Source: CAVTLG01 sp963802635 (lineage in GTDB: Bacteria > Chloroflexota > Ktedonobacteria > Ktedonobacterales > Ktedonobacteraceae). From it: 64,000 bases of DNA. The stretch spans positions 1,860,001-1,924,000 of the forward strand of contig CAWDJJ010000001.1 in the NCBI GenBank assembly GCA_963802635.1. The letters run 5' to 3'. The notes under the pieces were generated by a model. That model searched no databases and was not told the origin of the DNA. It worked only from the letters and a program-made list of their open reading frames with translations. The translations under genes and the position numbers were made by a program. Position 1 is the first letter of the stretch, and every line of letters starts with the position of its first letter. Positions 9,164 through 17,927 of the stretch are shown here, in pieces.

Positions 9164-9985
9164 TTAGCGATCAGTAATCGGTCGCTTGTAAGGAGTTTGC
9201 TCGGTGTTGCGTACCTGACCGGGATAAGTAGCTGGTGGTCTTTCCCCCATGTAATTAACACCTGTACCTGGCGGCGGTGTCGTCGTTGCACTTGAAGGTA
9301 TAGCGCCACTAATGGCACCTTCAGAACGCTCCAAGTATCGCTTTGCCGTATCGCGTCCACCCAGGCCAAAGGCCAGACCAAAGGCCAGAGCGACCGCGCC
9401 CACAATCGCCATGAAGAGGGTTTCGATGAGAGCTGGCGCTATCTGTAACTGATACAGCGCGATGAGTGCCGCGAAGCCAATAATGGCATAGCGTGCAATG
9501 TTCGCCACAATGCTTGGATTGCCCAGGCGTCCTCTTTCCACTACCCCACGCAGGAGATCAGCTACAAATGTCGCCACGAGCATGCCCAGGAGAAGTACGA
9601 GGACCGCCACGAAGACATTCGGGATATAGGCGATTATCCCATCCAGTAATGTGCTGATAGCAGGCAGACCCAGCGCGTCCACCGATGCCAGCACGAAGAT
9701 CAGAAAGACAAACCAGTAAACGATGCGACCCAGCAATTCAGCCGGATTCATCCTCATGCCCATCTCTTGCTCCAGGCGCGTGAGTCCAATGCGTGAGGCG
9801 GCGCGCTCAAAGCCAACTCTACGCAGCAGAAAGATGATCGCTTTGGCAATGGCCGATGCAACGATCCATCCAATAAGTAGGATGACGAGGAACCCGATCA
9901 ACTTTGGAACGAACGAGAAAACGAGCGCCAACGCTGTAGCTAGCGACGATAATAATGCTGCGCCCCAGCTCGTAAAGGTTCCCAT
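9164..9985 (-). CDS. Small mechanosensitive-channel-like membrane protein (conserved TM helix family)
   Basis: A 273-aa protein with about five membrane helices between residues 15 and 215. Helices such as IGFLVILLIGWIVASAIAK and the glycine/alanine-rich pore-like helix AIVGAVALAFGLAFGLGGRDTAKRYLE match the family related to CmpX/MscS, in which the last helix is followed by a GGRD motif. The C-terminal 50 residues are polar and Pro/Thr-rich and should be cytoplasmic. The full MscS beta domain is missing, so gating behaviour cannot be assumed. The ATG at 9985 has GGAGT upstream. No operon partner. Confidence 0.75.
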   Translation of the reverse strand: MGTFTSWGAALLSSLATALALVFSFVPKLIGFLVILLIGWIVASAIAKAIIFLLRRVGFERAASRIGLTRLEQEMGMRMNPAELLGRIVYWFVFLIFVLASVDALGLPAISTLLDGIIAYIPNVFVAVLVLLLGMLVATFVADLLRGVVERGRLGNPSIVANIARYAIIGFAALIALYQLQIAPALIETLFMAIVGAVALAFGLAFGLGGRDTAKRYLERSEGAISGAIPSSATTTPPPGTGVNYMGERPPATYPGQVRNTEQTPYKRPITDR

Positions 9986-10528
9986 GAGTGACTCCTTTCC
10001 AATGACTATGAAATGTTCTGTTACTCAAACAGAAACAATGATGTATCACCGCTATCTGACACGCTCGATACTATGAGATAGACTCAATTTTTTCTATATT
10101 TAACTATGCAATTATTTTCAGCTATCTATTTATTGACGCGGTTCTATTGATAAATAAACACATCTAATATAACTTGACAGAAAGGCTTGCGACAGGTAAT
10201 ATCGTGATATATCAAATAGAGAAATTTGGATCAAAACTTGATAAATTGTAGAGTCGAGAAAGATAGAACGCATATATGGGTGTCAGATGGTGTTTGGAAC
10301 GCGCACATTTTTCGTTAATGTTGAGTTGAAGCCAAATACTATCTCAGGGTCGTCGTTTAGCTGCAATGCGCACGCATGCGTTCAGCAGAAAGGAGATGGA
10401 TCATGGCTGTGTATTACGAACCAGCGTGACCAATTGGAAACGTGCTGTGGAACGTTCTCTGCATTGGGAACAGGCTTCATAGCGTAACAAGCAAGCAAAT
10501 AAGTAAATAAGCAAGAAGGAGTGAGCAC
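9986..10528. other. AT-rich divergent spacer
   Basis: This 543-bp gap lies between the minus-strand channel gene and plus-strand glpF. It is AT-rich at 10080-10260 and must contain both promoters. Apart from the dispersed repeat at 10282-10347 nothing else was recognised. Confidence 0.4.
10282..10347 (+). repeat. Dispersed 66-bp palindromic repeat, family 2, copy A
   Basis: It begins (GT)CAGATGGTGTTTGGAAC and ends AGCCAAATACTATCTCAG, so the ends are inverted repeats of each other. The same unit occurs at 26225-26292, 30531-30590 and 32073-32140. Confidence 0.6.
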
Positions 10529-11434
10529 ATGGCTCGTTCAATGACTGATGCGCAACCATCCGCTTTGGCTGGTACGTTTGGTGAAATGATTGCAGAGTTT
10601 TTCGGCACGATGGTGCTAATCCTGTTTGGAGATGGTGCCGTTGCTACCTTTGCGCTGTTCACAAACATCGGCGGTGTATCTACGCCGTTCGCCAATCAAT
10701 GGATGATAGTCGTTTTAGGTTGGGGTTTTGCCGTGATGCTCGGCATTTACGTGGCAGGAGCCATCAGCGGTGCGCATATTAACCCGGCTGTCACCCTGGC
10801 ATTTGCCGCTCGTGGCAAGTTTCCATGGAGTAAAGTTGTCCCTTATTGGGTGGCCCAGGTACTGGGGGCCTTTGTTGCGGCAGCTATTCTTTACTTTGTC
10901 TATCATGGAGCTATCGTTAATGCTACCGGGACAAGGAACGTTGCCACGGCTGTCGGAGGCGTCTTTTATACTAGCCCGAAGCCCTTTGTAGGCCCTTTCG
11001 GAGCTTTCTGTAGCGAGTTCGTCGGTACCGCATTGCTGGTTGGCCTGATCTTTGCTCTGGTCGATAAACGCAATCAGCCAGTACAGGCCAACCTCAACCC
11101 CTTAATCATTGGTTTTCTATTTGTGGCGATAGGTGCATCGTTCGGACTCAACACGGGATATGCGATCAACCCGGCGCGTGATTTTGGTCCGCGTCTGTGG
11201 ATCGCGATTGTAAGTGGGGGTGCCAGCTTCACAAGCTACACCTGGATTCCAATAGTTGCTCCTCTCCTTGGAGGGGTTGCTGGCGCTTTGATCTACGATT
11301 TCACGATAGGGAAAGTGCTCGTAGCGAGACATCTTGCACAATCAGGCGAGGCCATTACGAGAGGTGAAGCCGTACGCGAGCCGTCTCCGCGTGGTGAAAT
11401 CAGGGGCAGATCTATACGTGAGCCTTCAACTTAA
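10529..11434 (+). CDS. glpF: Aquaglyceroporin (MIP family, glycerol facilitator type)
   Basis: The 301-aa product has the two half-helix signatures of the MIP family: SGAHINPAVT (first NPA, about residue 90) and GYAINPARDFGPR (second NPA, about 215). An Asp directly after NPAR is the known mark of glycerol facilitators as opposed to pure water channels. Six membrane helices are evident. The tail of about 40 residues is basic with a repeated REPS motif. The ATG has AAGGAG upstream. No glycerol kinase or dehydrogenase adjoins it, so the physiological solute is inferred only from the family signature. Confidence 0.85.
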   Translation: MARSMTDAQPSALAGTFGEMIAEFFGTMVLILFGDGAVATFALFTNIGGVSTPFANQWMIVVLGWGFAVMLGIYVAGAISGAHINPAVTLAFAARGKFPWSKVVPYWVAQVLGAFVAAAILYFVYHGAIVNATGTRNVATAVGGVFYTSPKPFVGPFGAFCSEFVGTALLVGLIFALVDKRNQPVQANLNPLIIGFLFVAIGASFGLNTGYAINPARDFGPRLWIAIVSGGASFTSYTWIPIVAPLLGGVAGALIYDFTIGKVLVARHLAQSGEAITRGEAVREPSPRGEIRGRSIREPST

Positions 11435-11498
11435 GGAGTAGTTGCAAATTGCCACAAAAAAAGCTGTGTGAGGTGCTTCTACTCCGTCGAAGGAGGAG

Positions 11499-11957
11499 TT
11501 AACTATGAGCTGAGCGTGCTTTTGCTCGCAATGCCCCTGAGATCATCCAGCCAAGGTCGATCACATACAAAATGATCACAATATCGCCCAGTGTCGTGGC
11601 AAACCATCCGGCGGGCAATAATTGATCGACTCCCCATAGGATAAATGCTGTGCTTACCAGCAGCGCCTTGCAGAGATCCAGAGGGCTGGGACGCATGACA
11701 GCTTGAAAAGCCAGCGAAGCTGCACCGATCAGCAAGAGGGGCGCAGCCGAGACAGGTGCATGCGTGAGCCATGGCGCGTTATGCCATAATAGGTCATAGA
11801 GCAAAAGCAGTCCACCAGCTACAAATGCCAGGATCGTAAGGAGCCAGGTAAAGCTATAAAGTACGATGCTGACCACGGGCAAGGGAGGTATATTTCTGGG
11901 CTGCGACGGAGCTGAAGATTCAAAAGATGCTGATTGCTGTTTCAGTAAGTTATCCAT
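11499..11957 (-). CDS. Small integral membrane protein, unknown function
   Basis: A 152-aa protein with a polar N-terminus (about 25 residues, Ser/Gln/Pro-rich) and four predicted membrane helices: VVSIVLYSFTWLLTILAFVAG, a helix around PLLLIGAASLAFQA, one around LLVSTAFILWG, and TTLGDIVIILYVIDLGWMI. The C-terminus is short and basic. I do not recognise the family. It converges with glpF, leaving 64 bp between them. Confidence 0.6.
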   Translation of the reverse strand: MDNLLKQQSASFESSAPSQPRNIPPLPVVSIVLYSFTWLLTILAFVAGGLLLLYDLLWHNAPWLTHAPVSAAPLLLIGAASLAFQAVMRPSPLDLCKALLVSTAFILWGVDQLLPAGWFATTLGDIVIILYVIDLGWMISGALRAKARSAHS

Positions 11958-12295
11958 GCGACTCTCAATCTATCGCGCTACCGCTTATTCTCTATCTACT
12001 TGGAAGATAAGGCAGCGCCTTGCAATAGTGTATATATGATCATCTAGTTTGTAGAGACATTTACTTACCACTTTACATAGGTATTTTTTGCTATGATAAA
12101 AGTACTGATTTGGGCATTTCGTGCTTTTTGCTACTCGCTAGTGGTACTATGTGTCCTCAAGTTGATGTAATCAATATTGACTACAAAAGAGATACATATT
12201 GATCTATCCTGTAGTTCCATTGTCTACTTTTACCTCAAGATGCATCCCTAAGCATATTTTACAACCTTCTCCTATGCTCAGCGGTATCTTAAAAA

Positions 12296-12335
12296 AGATC
12301 TGCCAAACACAAGCTCGCTTGTGTTTGGCAGATCT
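12296..12335. repeat. Perfect 19-bp-stem hairpin
   Basis: AGATCTGCCAAACACAAGC, a TC loop and its exact reverse complement form a 40-bp palindrome in a 691-bp gene-free stretch (11958-12648). A run of A precedes it. It could end transcription on the minus strand or be a palindromic mobile repeat; no second copy was seen in the window. The rest of the gap up to 12474 shows nothing recognisable. Confidence 0.6.
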
Positions 12336-12474
12336 GTATTGTATTGTGAATATGGGATCCCAACGTTTTTACCTGCTAGAATCCCTGCTCAGTGGATGTT
12401 ATTTTATAGACTATTAAAAAGATACAAAGCTGAATAGAGAAGAGATCTGATGAGAAGTCGTGTGCGTAGCGCTT

Positions 12475-12624
12475 TATATTGCCTTGCATTCAAATGAGAA
12501 ATATGCGGGAGCATATTTCTAGCAACGAGAATTGCTGATTCGTCTGACTGACTGCGCAGCAGTAGCTGCGTTAGCAGCGTTGTCAGACGGAATAAGAACG
12601 CGTTTTTGAATGCATATGGGTATT
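12475..12624 (-). repeat. Dispersed palindromic repeat, family 1, with a nested palindrome inside
   Basis: The ends are TATATTGCCTTGCATTCA and TGAATGCATATGGGTATT, matching the copies at 23354, 30391 and 40509 in reverse orientation. Between ATTGC and GCGTTT an extra segment of about 65 bp is present (about 12536-12600). It is itself bounded by CGTCTGAC (12541-12548) and GTCAGACG (12582-12589). Confidence 0.6.
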
Positions 12625-12648
12625 AGGAAGGAAGCGAAGGAGAGTACG

Positions 12649-13347
12649 ATGGCAAAAAATTCAGAAAATACAGGGGGTGCAAGAGAAAAACAAGAGCTGC
12701 CGCAGCTAGATGAAAGCATGCGAACAAGTTATATGACAGATGTTATACGAAGGGCTTTGTGGGAAAAAACAGGAGAACACAAGGCGGGCAATGATTCTTC
12801 GTTACCTCTGGGAAAAGGGACGGAAGATGCGAATGGTAAAAATTTAAGGAGGAGGGGAGGTATTCGTCGGCCGAAAAACGAGGGGACATTAAGTAAGCAA
12901 GCTGAGCGTGATACCAACCTCGATACCAGACCGATAGAGGAAGTTGGGCATGACATTGGGGATAACAGTTCTACTCGAGACATTCAGCGGGTTGTGGGAG
13001 ATTTTCGGGAAAAGATAGAGCGAAGTCAACTAGGGTCCAATGCCGACGGCCCTAATTTGCAGATGGAAGATCCAATGGCAAAGGCAGATATTCAAAAGAG
13101 ACAAGAATACATGGATCGTTTGTTTGCTCTGCAATTGGAAAAAAAGCTAAACGGATTTAGTATGGAGAAGAATATCATTCGTCGTCAAGAAAAAGTTTTA
13201 GATAACCACGCTCGAAAAAAAGAGGAGAGTATTCCTGAAAAGAAAGGTGTATTAGATCATATATCAGATATGGTACGCAATCTTTCCTGGAAAAAGGGAC
13301 AAGAACGCAAGAGTTTTCGTCAGTTCTGCGAGAGGAAAGAAAGATAA
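12649..13347 (+). CDS. Charged repeat protein, N-terminal part (upstream of a frameshift)
   Basis: The ATG at 12649 has GAAGGAGAG upstream; a longer in-frame start at 12610 lies inside the palindromic repeat and is unlikely. The 232 residues are very hydrophilic (Lys, Glu, Arg, Asn), without signal peptide or membrane segment, and contain LGSNADGPNLQ and IIRRQEKVLDNHARKKEE. Both kinds of motif recur in the downstream frame (LGPDDLDLQ; IIRRQKEKIDYYNQKNE). The frame used downstream is already open from 13239, with coding-like sequence but no ATG/GTG/TTG until 13530. This part and 13530-15686 are therefore most likely one gene interrupted by a -1 shift between 13239 and 13347. Function unknown. 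Confidence 0.6.
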   Translation: MAKNSENTGGAREKQELPQLDESMRTSYMTDVIRRALWEKTGEHKAGNDSSLPLGKGTEDANGKNLRRRGGIRRPKNEGTLSKQAERDTNLDTRPIEEVGHDIGDNSSTRDIQRVVGDFREKIERSQLGSNADGPNLQMEDPMAKADIQKRQEYMDRLFALQLEKKLNGFSMEKNIIRRQEKVLDNHARKKEESIPEKKGVLDHISDMVRNLSWKKGQERKSFRQFCERKER

Positions 13348-13529
13348 ATGATACGGGTAATAGAAGATTAAGTAAAAAAGAAATTATACGTCGGCAAAAA
13401 GAAAAAATAGATTATTATAATCAAAAAAATGAATTACGGAAGAAGGCTGAGCGTGACATTGAGAATGATAGAGGTATTCGGGCACAAATACGGCAACTTA
13501 GGAGAGATCTTAAAGAAGAGATAGATAAC

Positions 13530-15686
13530 GTGTGGCAAAGTCACCTAGGACCCGATGACCTTGATTTGCAGTTTGGTACTCCAAAGGAAATGGATCATTA
13601 TAAGCAAGAATATGAATTACGTGAGGAAGCTGGCCGTAAGGTTCAGGGTGATAGATATATTCGGGCACAAATGCGGCAAACTGTGAGAGATTTTAAGAAA
13701 GAGATAGATACCGCGTGGGAAAGTGGATTAGAACCCGGTGCCCCTGATTTGCAGTTGAGGATTCCATTGTCACGCGTGGAGCAGATGCTGCAATCGATGT
13801 ACAAGGAACTACTTGAGGGGAAAAGTCAACTAGGGTCCGATGATCCTAATTCGCAGTTGGGTACTCCAGAGGCAAACATACAAGATACTGTGAGCAGTTT
13901 TGAGCAACAGAGAAATGCCGCAGGGCAAGATAGATCAGAACCCAATGAGCCTGGTTCTCAGATGCCTACTCCAAAGGTAGCTAGACATCTTAAAGCTGAC
14001 CGTAGGAACGCTGGGCATGACGTTGAGAGTGATAGCGATGATCAGGCAAGCATACAATCATCTGTGGGCAGTTATGAGCAAAGGACAGATGACGCGGGGC
14101 AAAATGGATCAGGACCCAATGAGCTTGATTTGCAGCCGGATATTTCAGGGGCAGCCACACATTTTCGTGAGAATAGGTTATCAAAAGTATCACCATTATC
14201 ACGTTTAAAGCGAGCTTTTGCACGGACGCAGAAGGGAAAAATGCCGGAAGGACAATTTGAGGTGCAATGGGGTGGAAAACTATCACAAGAGGACGCGCGG
14301 CGGCAGTTGACTGAAGTATCTGACGCAAGCAATGGAGAGACAAAATTATCAGATCTATCACTATTATCACATTTAGAGCGAGATTTCAGCTTGATGCAGA
14401 AGGGAGAAATGTCGGAAGAACAATTTGAGGAGCGATGGCGTGGAAGACCATCACGAGAGGGCGAGCCGTGGCAATTGACATCTGACACAAGCGATGGAGA
14501 GACAGAACCAGATCCATCATCGTTACGTTGGGAGGAAGAACTTCGATTGATACGAGAGAGGAAATTGGGGAAAGGAAGGAGTAGTGCTGCATCAGAGGAG
14601 GTTGTGCAGGGGAAGCAGACTGAAGGCACATTTGACGCAAAAGATGGGGAGACAAGCGATGGGAGTACAATCGAGGAACAATTTGAGAATCTAAATAGTA
14701 AAGCTGGATCATATGAGGATTCCTTTCACACAAGCGATGAGGAGACAAGCGATGAGGAGACAAAATTACCAGATATAGTACCATCATCACGTTTGATGCA
14801 AGATCTAAAATTGATGGAGGGTGGACAACTTTCGAACGAACAATTTAAGAAGCGATGGGGTAGAGAACCATCGCTAGAAGGTGATGAGTGGCGATTGACT
14901 AACGTATCTGACACAAGCAATGGAGTGACAGAACGAGATTTATCATCATCATTATTGCCACATTTGGAGCCAAAAGAACGATTGAAGTATTTAGAGCGAG
15001 AACTTCAATTGATAGAGGAACAAATTGGGAAGCAACGGAGTAGTGCTACTTCACAGGGGGATGTGAGGTGGAAACGGACAGAAGCACTTGAAACAATAGA
15101 TGAAGAGACAGAATTATCATTATTGCCACATTTGGAGCCAAAAGAACGATTGAAGTATTTAGAGCGAGAACTTCAATTGATAGAGGAGCGAATTGGGGAG
15201 CAAAGGAGTAGTGCTGCCTCAGAGGAGGTTGTGCAGTGGAAAACGACTGAAGAAACATTTGATGCAAGCGATGGGAAGGCAAAATTACCAGATATATCAT
15301 CATTGTCACATTTGGAGCAAGAAGAACGATTGAAGGATTTGGAGCAAGAAGTGCAGTTAATACAAGAGAGAAAATTTGGGAAGGGAAGTGGTAATGCTAT
15401 CTCACAAGAGGGTGAGTCGTTGGGATCGGCTGAAGAAATATCTGACACAAGCGATGAAGGGACAGAATTACCAGATCAATCACCATCGTCACCTTTGAAG
15501 TCAGAAAAACGACGGGCGGATTTGAGGCGAACAGTTGAAGCAATGCACAAGAGAAAGTTTGAGGAACAAAGGAGTAGTGCTATCTCACAGGAGGGTGCGT
15601 GGCGGAAACGGACTGAAGCACTTGACACAATCGATGAAGAAGAGACAGAAGCATCTGGCACAAGCGATGAAGAGACAGAGGAATAA
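13530..15686 (+). CDS. Charged repeat protein, C-terminal part with tandem ~55-60-aa repeats
   Basis: 718 residues follow a weak GTG; coding sequence really extends upstream in this frame to 13239. The first 220 residues repeat a motif of the type (L)GPDDLDLQFGTP followed by a helical segment. From about residue 230, eight or nine degenerate units follow, each with Ser/Leu-rich start (SLLSHLE), an acidic/basic helix (RDFSLMQKGEMSEEQFEERWRG or KERLKYLERELQLIEEQIG), and an end such as SDTSDGETE or TIDEETE. The protein should be largely coiled-coil or disordered, acidic and cytoplasmic. Codon usage is AT-richer than in neighbouring genes, suggesting a lineage-specific or acquired gene. I do not recognise the family. 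Confidence 0.6.
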   Translation: MWQSHLGPDDLDLQFGTPKEMDHYKQEYELREEAGRKVQGDRYIRAQMRQTVRDFKKEIDTAWESGLEPGAPDLQLRIPLSRVEQMLQSMYKELLEGKSQLGSDDPNSQLGTPEANIQDTVSSFEQQRNAAGQDRSEPNEPGSQMPTPKVARHLKADRRNAGHDVESDSDDQASIQSSVGSYEQRTDDAGQNGSGPNELDLQPDISGAATHFRENRLSKVSPLSRLKRAFARTQKGKMPEGQFEVQWGGKLSQEDARRQLTEVSDASNGETKLSDLSLLSHLERDFSLMQKGEMSEEQFEERWRGRPSREGEPWQLTSDTSDGETEPDPSSLRWEEELRLIRERKLGKGRSSAASEEVVQGKQTEGTFDAKDGETSDGSTIEEQFENLNSKAGSYEDSFHTSDEETSDEETKLPDIVPSSRLMQDLKLMEGGQLSNEQFKKRWGREPSLEGDEWRLTNVSDTSNGVTERDLSSSLLPHLEPKERLKYLERELQLIEEQIGKQRSSATSQGDVRWKRTEALETIDEETELSLLPHLEPKERLKYLERELQLIEERIGEQRSSAASEEVVQWKTTEETFDASDGKAKLPDISSLSHLEQEERLKDLEQEVQLIQERKFGKGSGNAISQEGESLGSAEEISDTSDEGTELPDQSPSSPLKSEKRRADLRRTVEAMHKRKFEEQRSSAISQEGAWRKRTEALDTIDEEETEASGTSDEETEE

Positions 15687-15733
15687 TGAATATTCGCAAG
15701 AAGCACGTGGAATTGTGTGAAGAAGGGGTCTTG

Positions 15734-15934
15734 ACACCGGACAGATTGTGCCGGGTCAGGCCAATGCGATGGTCGGTGACACGGTCCTGTGGGAAGTTGT
15801 AGGTGCGAATCTTCTCGCTACGATCCCCCGTCTGTACCTGAGAACGACGGTTCTTACTCAATTCTTCCTGGCGCTTGGCTTCCTCTAAATCCCGCAGACG
15901 AGCTTTTAGGACAGAAAGCGCTTTGGTTTTGTTC
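15734..15934 (-). pseudogene. Internal fragment of prfA (duplicate)
   Basis: These 201 bases match prfA 18215-18415 almost base for base and encode, on the minus strand, release-factor residues from KTKALSVLKARL through SKNRRSQVQTGDRSEK to RIGLTRHNL. Both ends of the gene are missing. It lies in the same orientation as prfA, 2.2 kb away, with the SPFH and NAD-kinase-like genes between the two copies. Confidence 0.85.
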
Positions 15935-15977
15935 GGGTTTCCCCCTCAAGGACGCAGAGCCAAAGAAAATTCGGCGC

Positions 15978-16031
15978 TTGACAATCTCTGCTTTTTCAGG
16001 TACATTACTTAGTGTCGTATGTACACTAAGT
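15978..16031 (+). promoter_or_regulatory. Promoter with perfect palindromic operator (candidate NrtR site)
   Basis: TTGACA (15978-15983), 17 bp, TACATT (16001-16006), then directly ACTTAGTGT-N7-ACACTAAGT (16007-16031), 41 bp before the SPFH start codon. The arms TTAGTGT/ACACTAA and the 7-bp spacer are the same as in the site at 49532-49552 before nrtR, which also adjoins the -10 box. The position over the start point of transcription fits a repressor. Confidence 0.7.
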
Positions 16032-16071
16032 CAGAAATACCAATAGAAACAGCGGAAAAGAGGGACATGGC

Positions 16072-16935
16072 ATGGCACCGGTCGCATATTTCAAATCCGA
16101 ACCTACTGAATACATTCTCGCGTATCGCAATGGTAAAATCTTTCGCCAGGGTAGCGGTCGTGCTTTCTGGTACTGGCGTCCAAGCACATCTATCGTGCTG
16201 GTACCCGTTTCAACCGTGGATGCGCCCTTTGTTTTCAATGAAACAACGGGCAACTTTCAAGCTGTAACTCTGCAAGGGCAGGTCACGTATCGTATCACTG
16301 AACCCGAAACCACCGCGCAATTGCTCAATTTCACTATTAATCCGTTCACGCGCAAGTATAGTTCAGAGGACCCAGCCAAACTGAATCAGCGTATTGTGAA
16401 TGTCATCCAGATGCACACTCGTAAGGAACTCCAGCAGCTTGTCCTTGAAGATGCTCTGCATAGCGCTGAGCGTCTGGCCCGTAGCGTGCTGACTACGCTC
16501 CGTGAGGAGCCAGCCCTGGCTACATTGGGTATAGAGTGTATCGGCCTGTTTTATACTGCCATTAAGGCAACGCCAGAAATGACCAAAGCGCTAGAAGCCG
16601 AGTATCGCGAGGCGCTCCAAAAGCGCGCTGACCAGGCTATCTACTCGCGCCGCGCCGATGCCGTTGAACAAGAACGCAAGATTAAGCAAAACGAACTCTC
16701 GACAGCAGTCGCCCTCGAACAACGACGGAAAGAGCTGGTTGATTTGCAAGGCGAAAATGCCCGCAAAGAAGCAGAGTTTGATGCAGAAGCCATCCGTATT
16801 CGGCTGACACCCTATCAGCAGCTTGAAGCGCGTCAACTCTTGGGGCTGGCTTTCCGTGACTTCGCCGAAAATGCCCAGAAGATCGGCAATTTGACGATTA
16901 CCTCTGAAATTCTTGCCGAGCTACTAAAGGTTTGA
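16072..16935 (+). CDS. SPFH/band 7 domain protein
   Basis: The 287-aa product has a band-7 core (about 15-185: YILAYRNGKIFRQGSGRAFWYW, then VTLQGQVTYRITEP) followed by a charged helix (about 185-250, YREALQKRADQAIYSRRADAVEQERKIKQ and so on) typical of stomatin/flotillin coiled coils. No N-terminal membrane anchor is seen, unlike most stomatins, so it may be a soluble scaffold or attach peripherally. It is the first gene of a two-gene operon, 18 bp before an NAD-kinase-like gene, and is preceded by the palindromic operator shared with nrtR. A scaffold or sensor role for its partner is inference. Confidence 0.8.
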   Translation: MAPVAYFKSEPTEYILAYRNGKIFRQGSGRAFWYWRPSTSIVLVPVSTVDAPFVFNETTGNFQAVTLQGQVTYRITEPETTAQLLNFTINPFTRKYSSEDPAKLNQRIVNVIQMHTRKELQQLVLEDALHSAERLARSVLTTLREEPALATLGIECIGLFYTAIKATPEMTKALEAEYREALQKRADQAIYSRRADAVEQERKIKQNELSTAVALEQRRKELVDLQGENARKEAEFDAEAIRIRLTPYQQLEARQLLGLAFRDFAENAQKIGNLTITSEILAELLKV

Positions 16936-16953
16936 TTAGGAGGATAAGCGTTA

Positions 16954-17898
16954 ATGGTTGAGATAGAGCGCGTCGTGGTGGTCACGAAAAAAACGGCCCT
17001 TGAGGAACTGATCTACCGCTTGAACTCGAAAGCGCAAGCCAGATTTTACCTGGAACAAAATCAGATTTCATTTACCGAATATGAGCAAGCCGATGCGCAA
17101 TATCAGCAAGCGCTTCTGGTGATCAAGCAACAATTACCGCGCAACATCAAGCAGCAGTTTATCGACCGTGACTTTCTTCCTTCTTACCAGTTTGCTGAGC
17201 ATGATCTCGTCATCACCGTTGGTCCTGATGGACTGGTTATTAACACTGCTAAATACCTGAGCACGCAACCGATCCTGGCTATCAACCCCGATCCAGCGCG
17301 TGTTGATGGCATTTTAAACCCTTTTCCTTTTCACGAAACACGCTCGTGGCTTGAGCGTGTTTTGCAAGGGAAAGCGCAAGTTGCTCGTGTCTCTATGGTC
17401 AAAGCGGTACTCAACGATGGGCAGGAACTCTACGCGGTCAACGATCTGTTTATTGGTCCGCGCAGTCATGGCTCGGCGCGTTACGAGCTGGCCTTCAGGG
17501 GCAAGCGTGAGCAACAAAGTTCAAGTGGTATCATCGTCTCAACCGGAGCTGGCTGTACAGGCTGGCTCCGTTCCATCACATTGGGAGCCTGGCATGTCGG
17601 GCAGTACTTCGGTGATACGAGCGATGCACCACCTGATCTCCAGCAGCTTGAACTGGGTTGGGAGTCTGATCATCTGTGGTTCACTGTGCGTGAGCCATTT
17701 GTCTCCAAGACAACGCAAGCCAGCATCATCTTTGGTCAAATTGCCCCTGGCCGGGAACTGGTAATCACTTCACAGATGCCCGATTATGGGGTTATCTTCA
17801 GTGATGGTATTGAAACAGACTACCTGAGCTTTAATGCAGGCTTTATTGCGCGTATTGGGCTGGCACAACGCAAGGCGCACCTCATTACGCGTGAGTGA
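16954..17898 (+). CDS. Divergent NAD kinase-like protein
   Basis: The 314-aa product resembles the NAD kinase fold: VITVGPDGLVINTAKYL stands where kinases have a GGDGT loop, NPDPARVDGIL is like the NxDPxRSDG element, and AVNDLFIGPRSHGSARYEL resembles the NE/D-binding region. A later SSGIIVSTGAGCTGWLRS matches the ST-rich kinase loop. The GGDGT motif is changed to GPDGL: Asp is kept but the second Gly and the Thr are lost, so activity or substrate may differ. It has AGGAGG upstream and is coupled to the SPFH gene. The shared operator with nrtR supports a link to NAD metabolism; the exact reaction is uncertain. Confidence 0.65.
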   Translation: MVEIERVVVVTKKTALEELIYRLNSKAQARFYLEQNQISFTEYEQADAQYQQALLVIKQQLPRNIKQQFIDRDFLPSYQFAEHDLVITVGPDGLVINTAKYLSTQPILAINPDPARVDGILNPFPFHETRSWLERVLQGKAQVARVSMVKAVLNDGQELYAVNDLFIGPRSHGSARYELAFRGKREQQSSSGIIVSTGAGCTGWLRSITLGAWHVGQYFGDTSDAPPDLQQLELGWESDHLWFTVREPFVSKTTQASIIFGQIAPGRELVITSQMPDYGVIFSDGIETDYLSFNAGFIARIGLAQRKAHLITRE

Positions 17899-17927
17899 TC
17901 ATGTAACTCTTCAGGAGCCACAGGACC

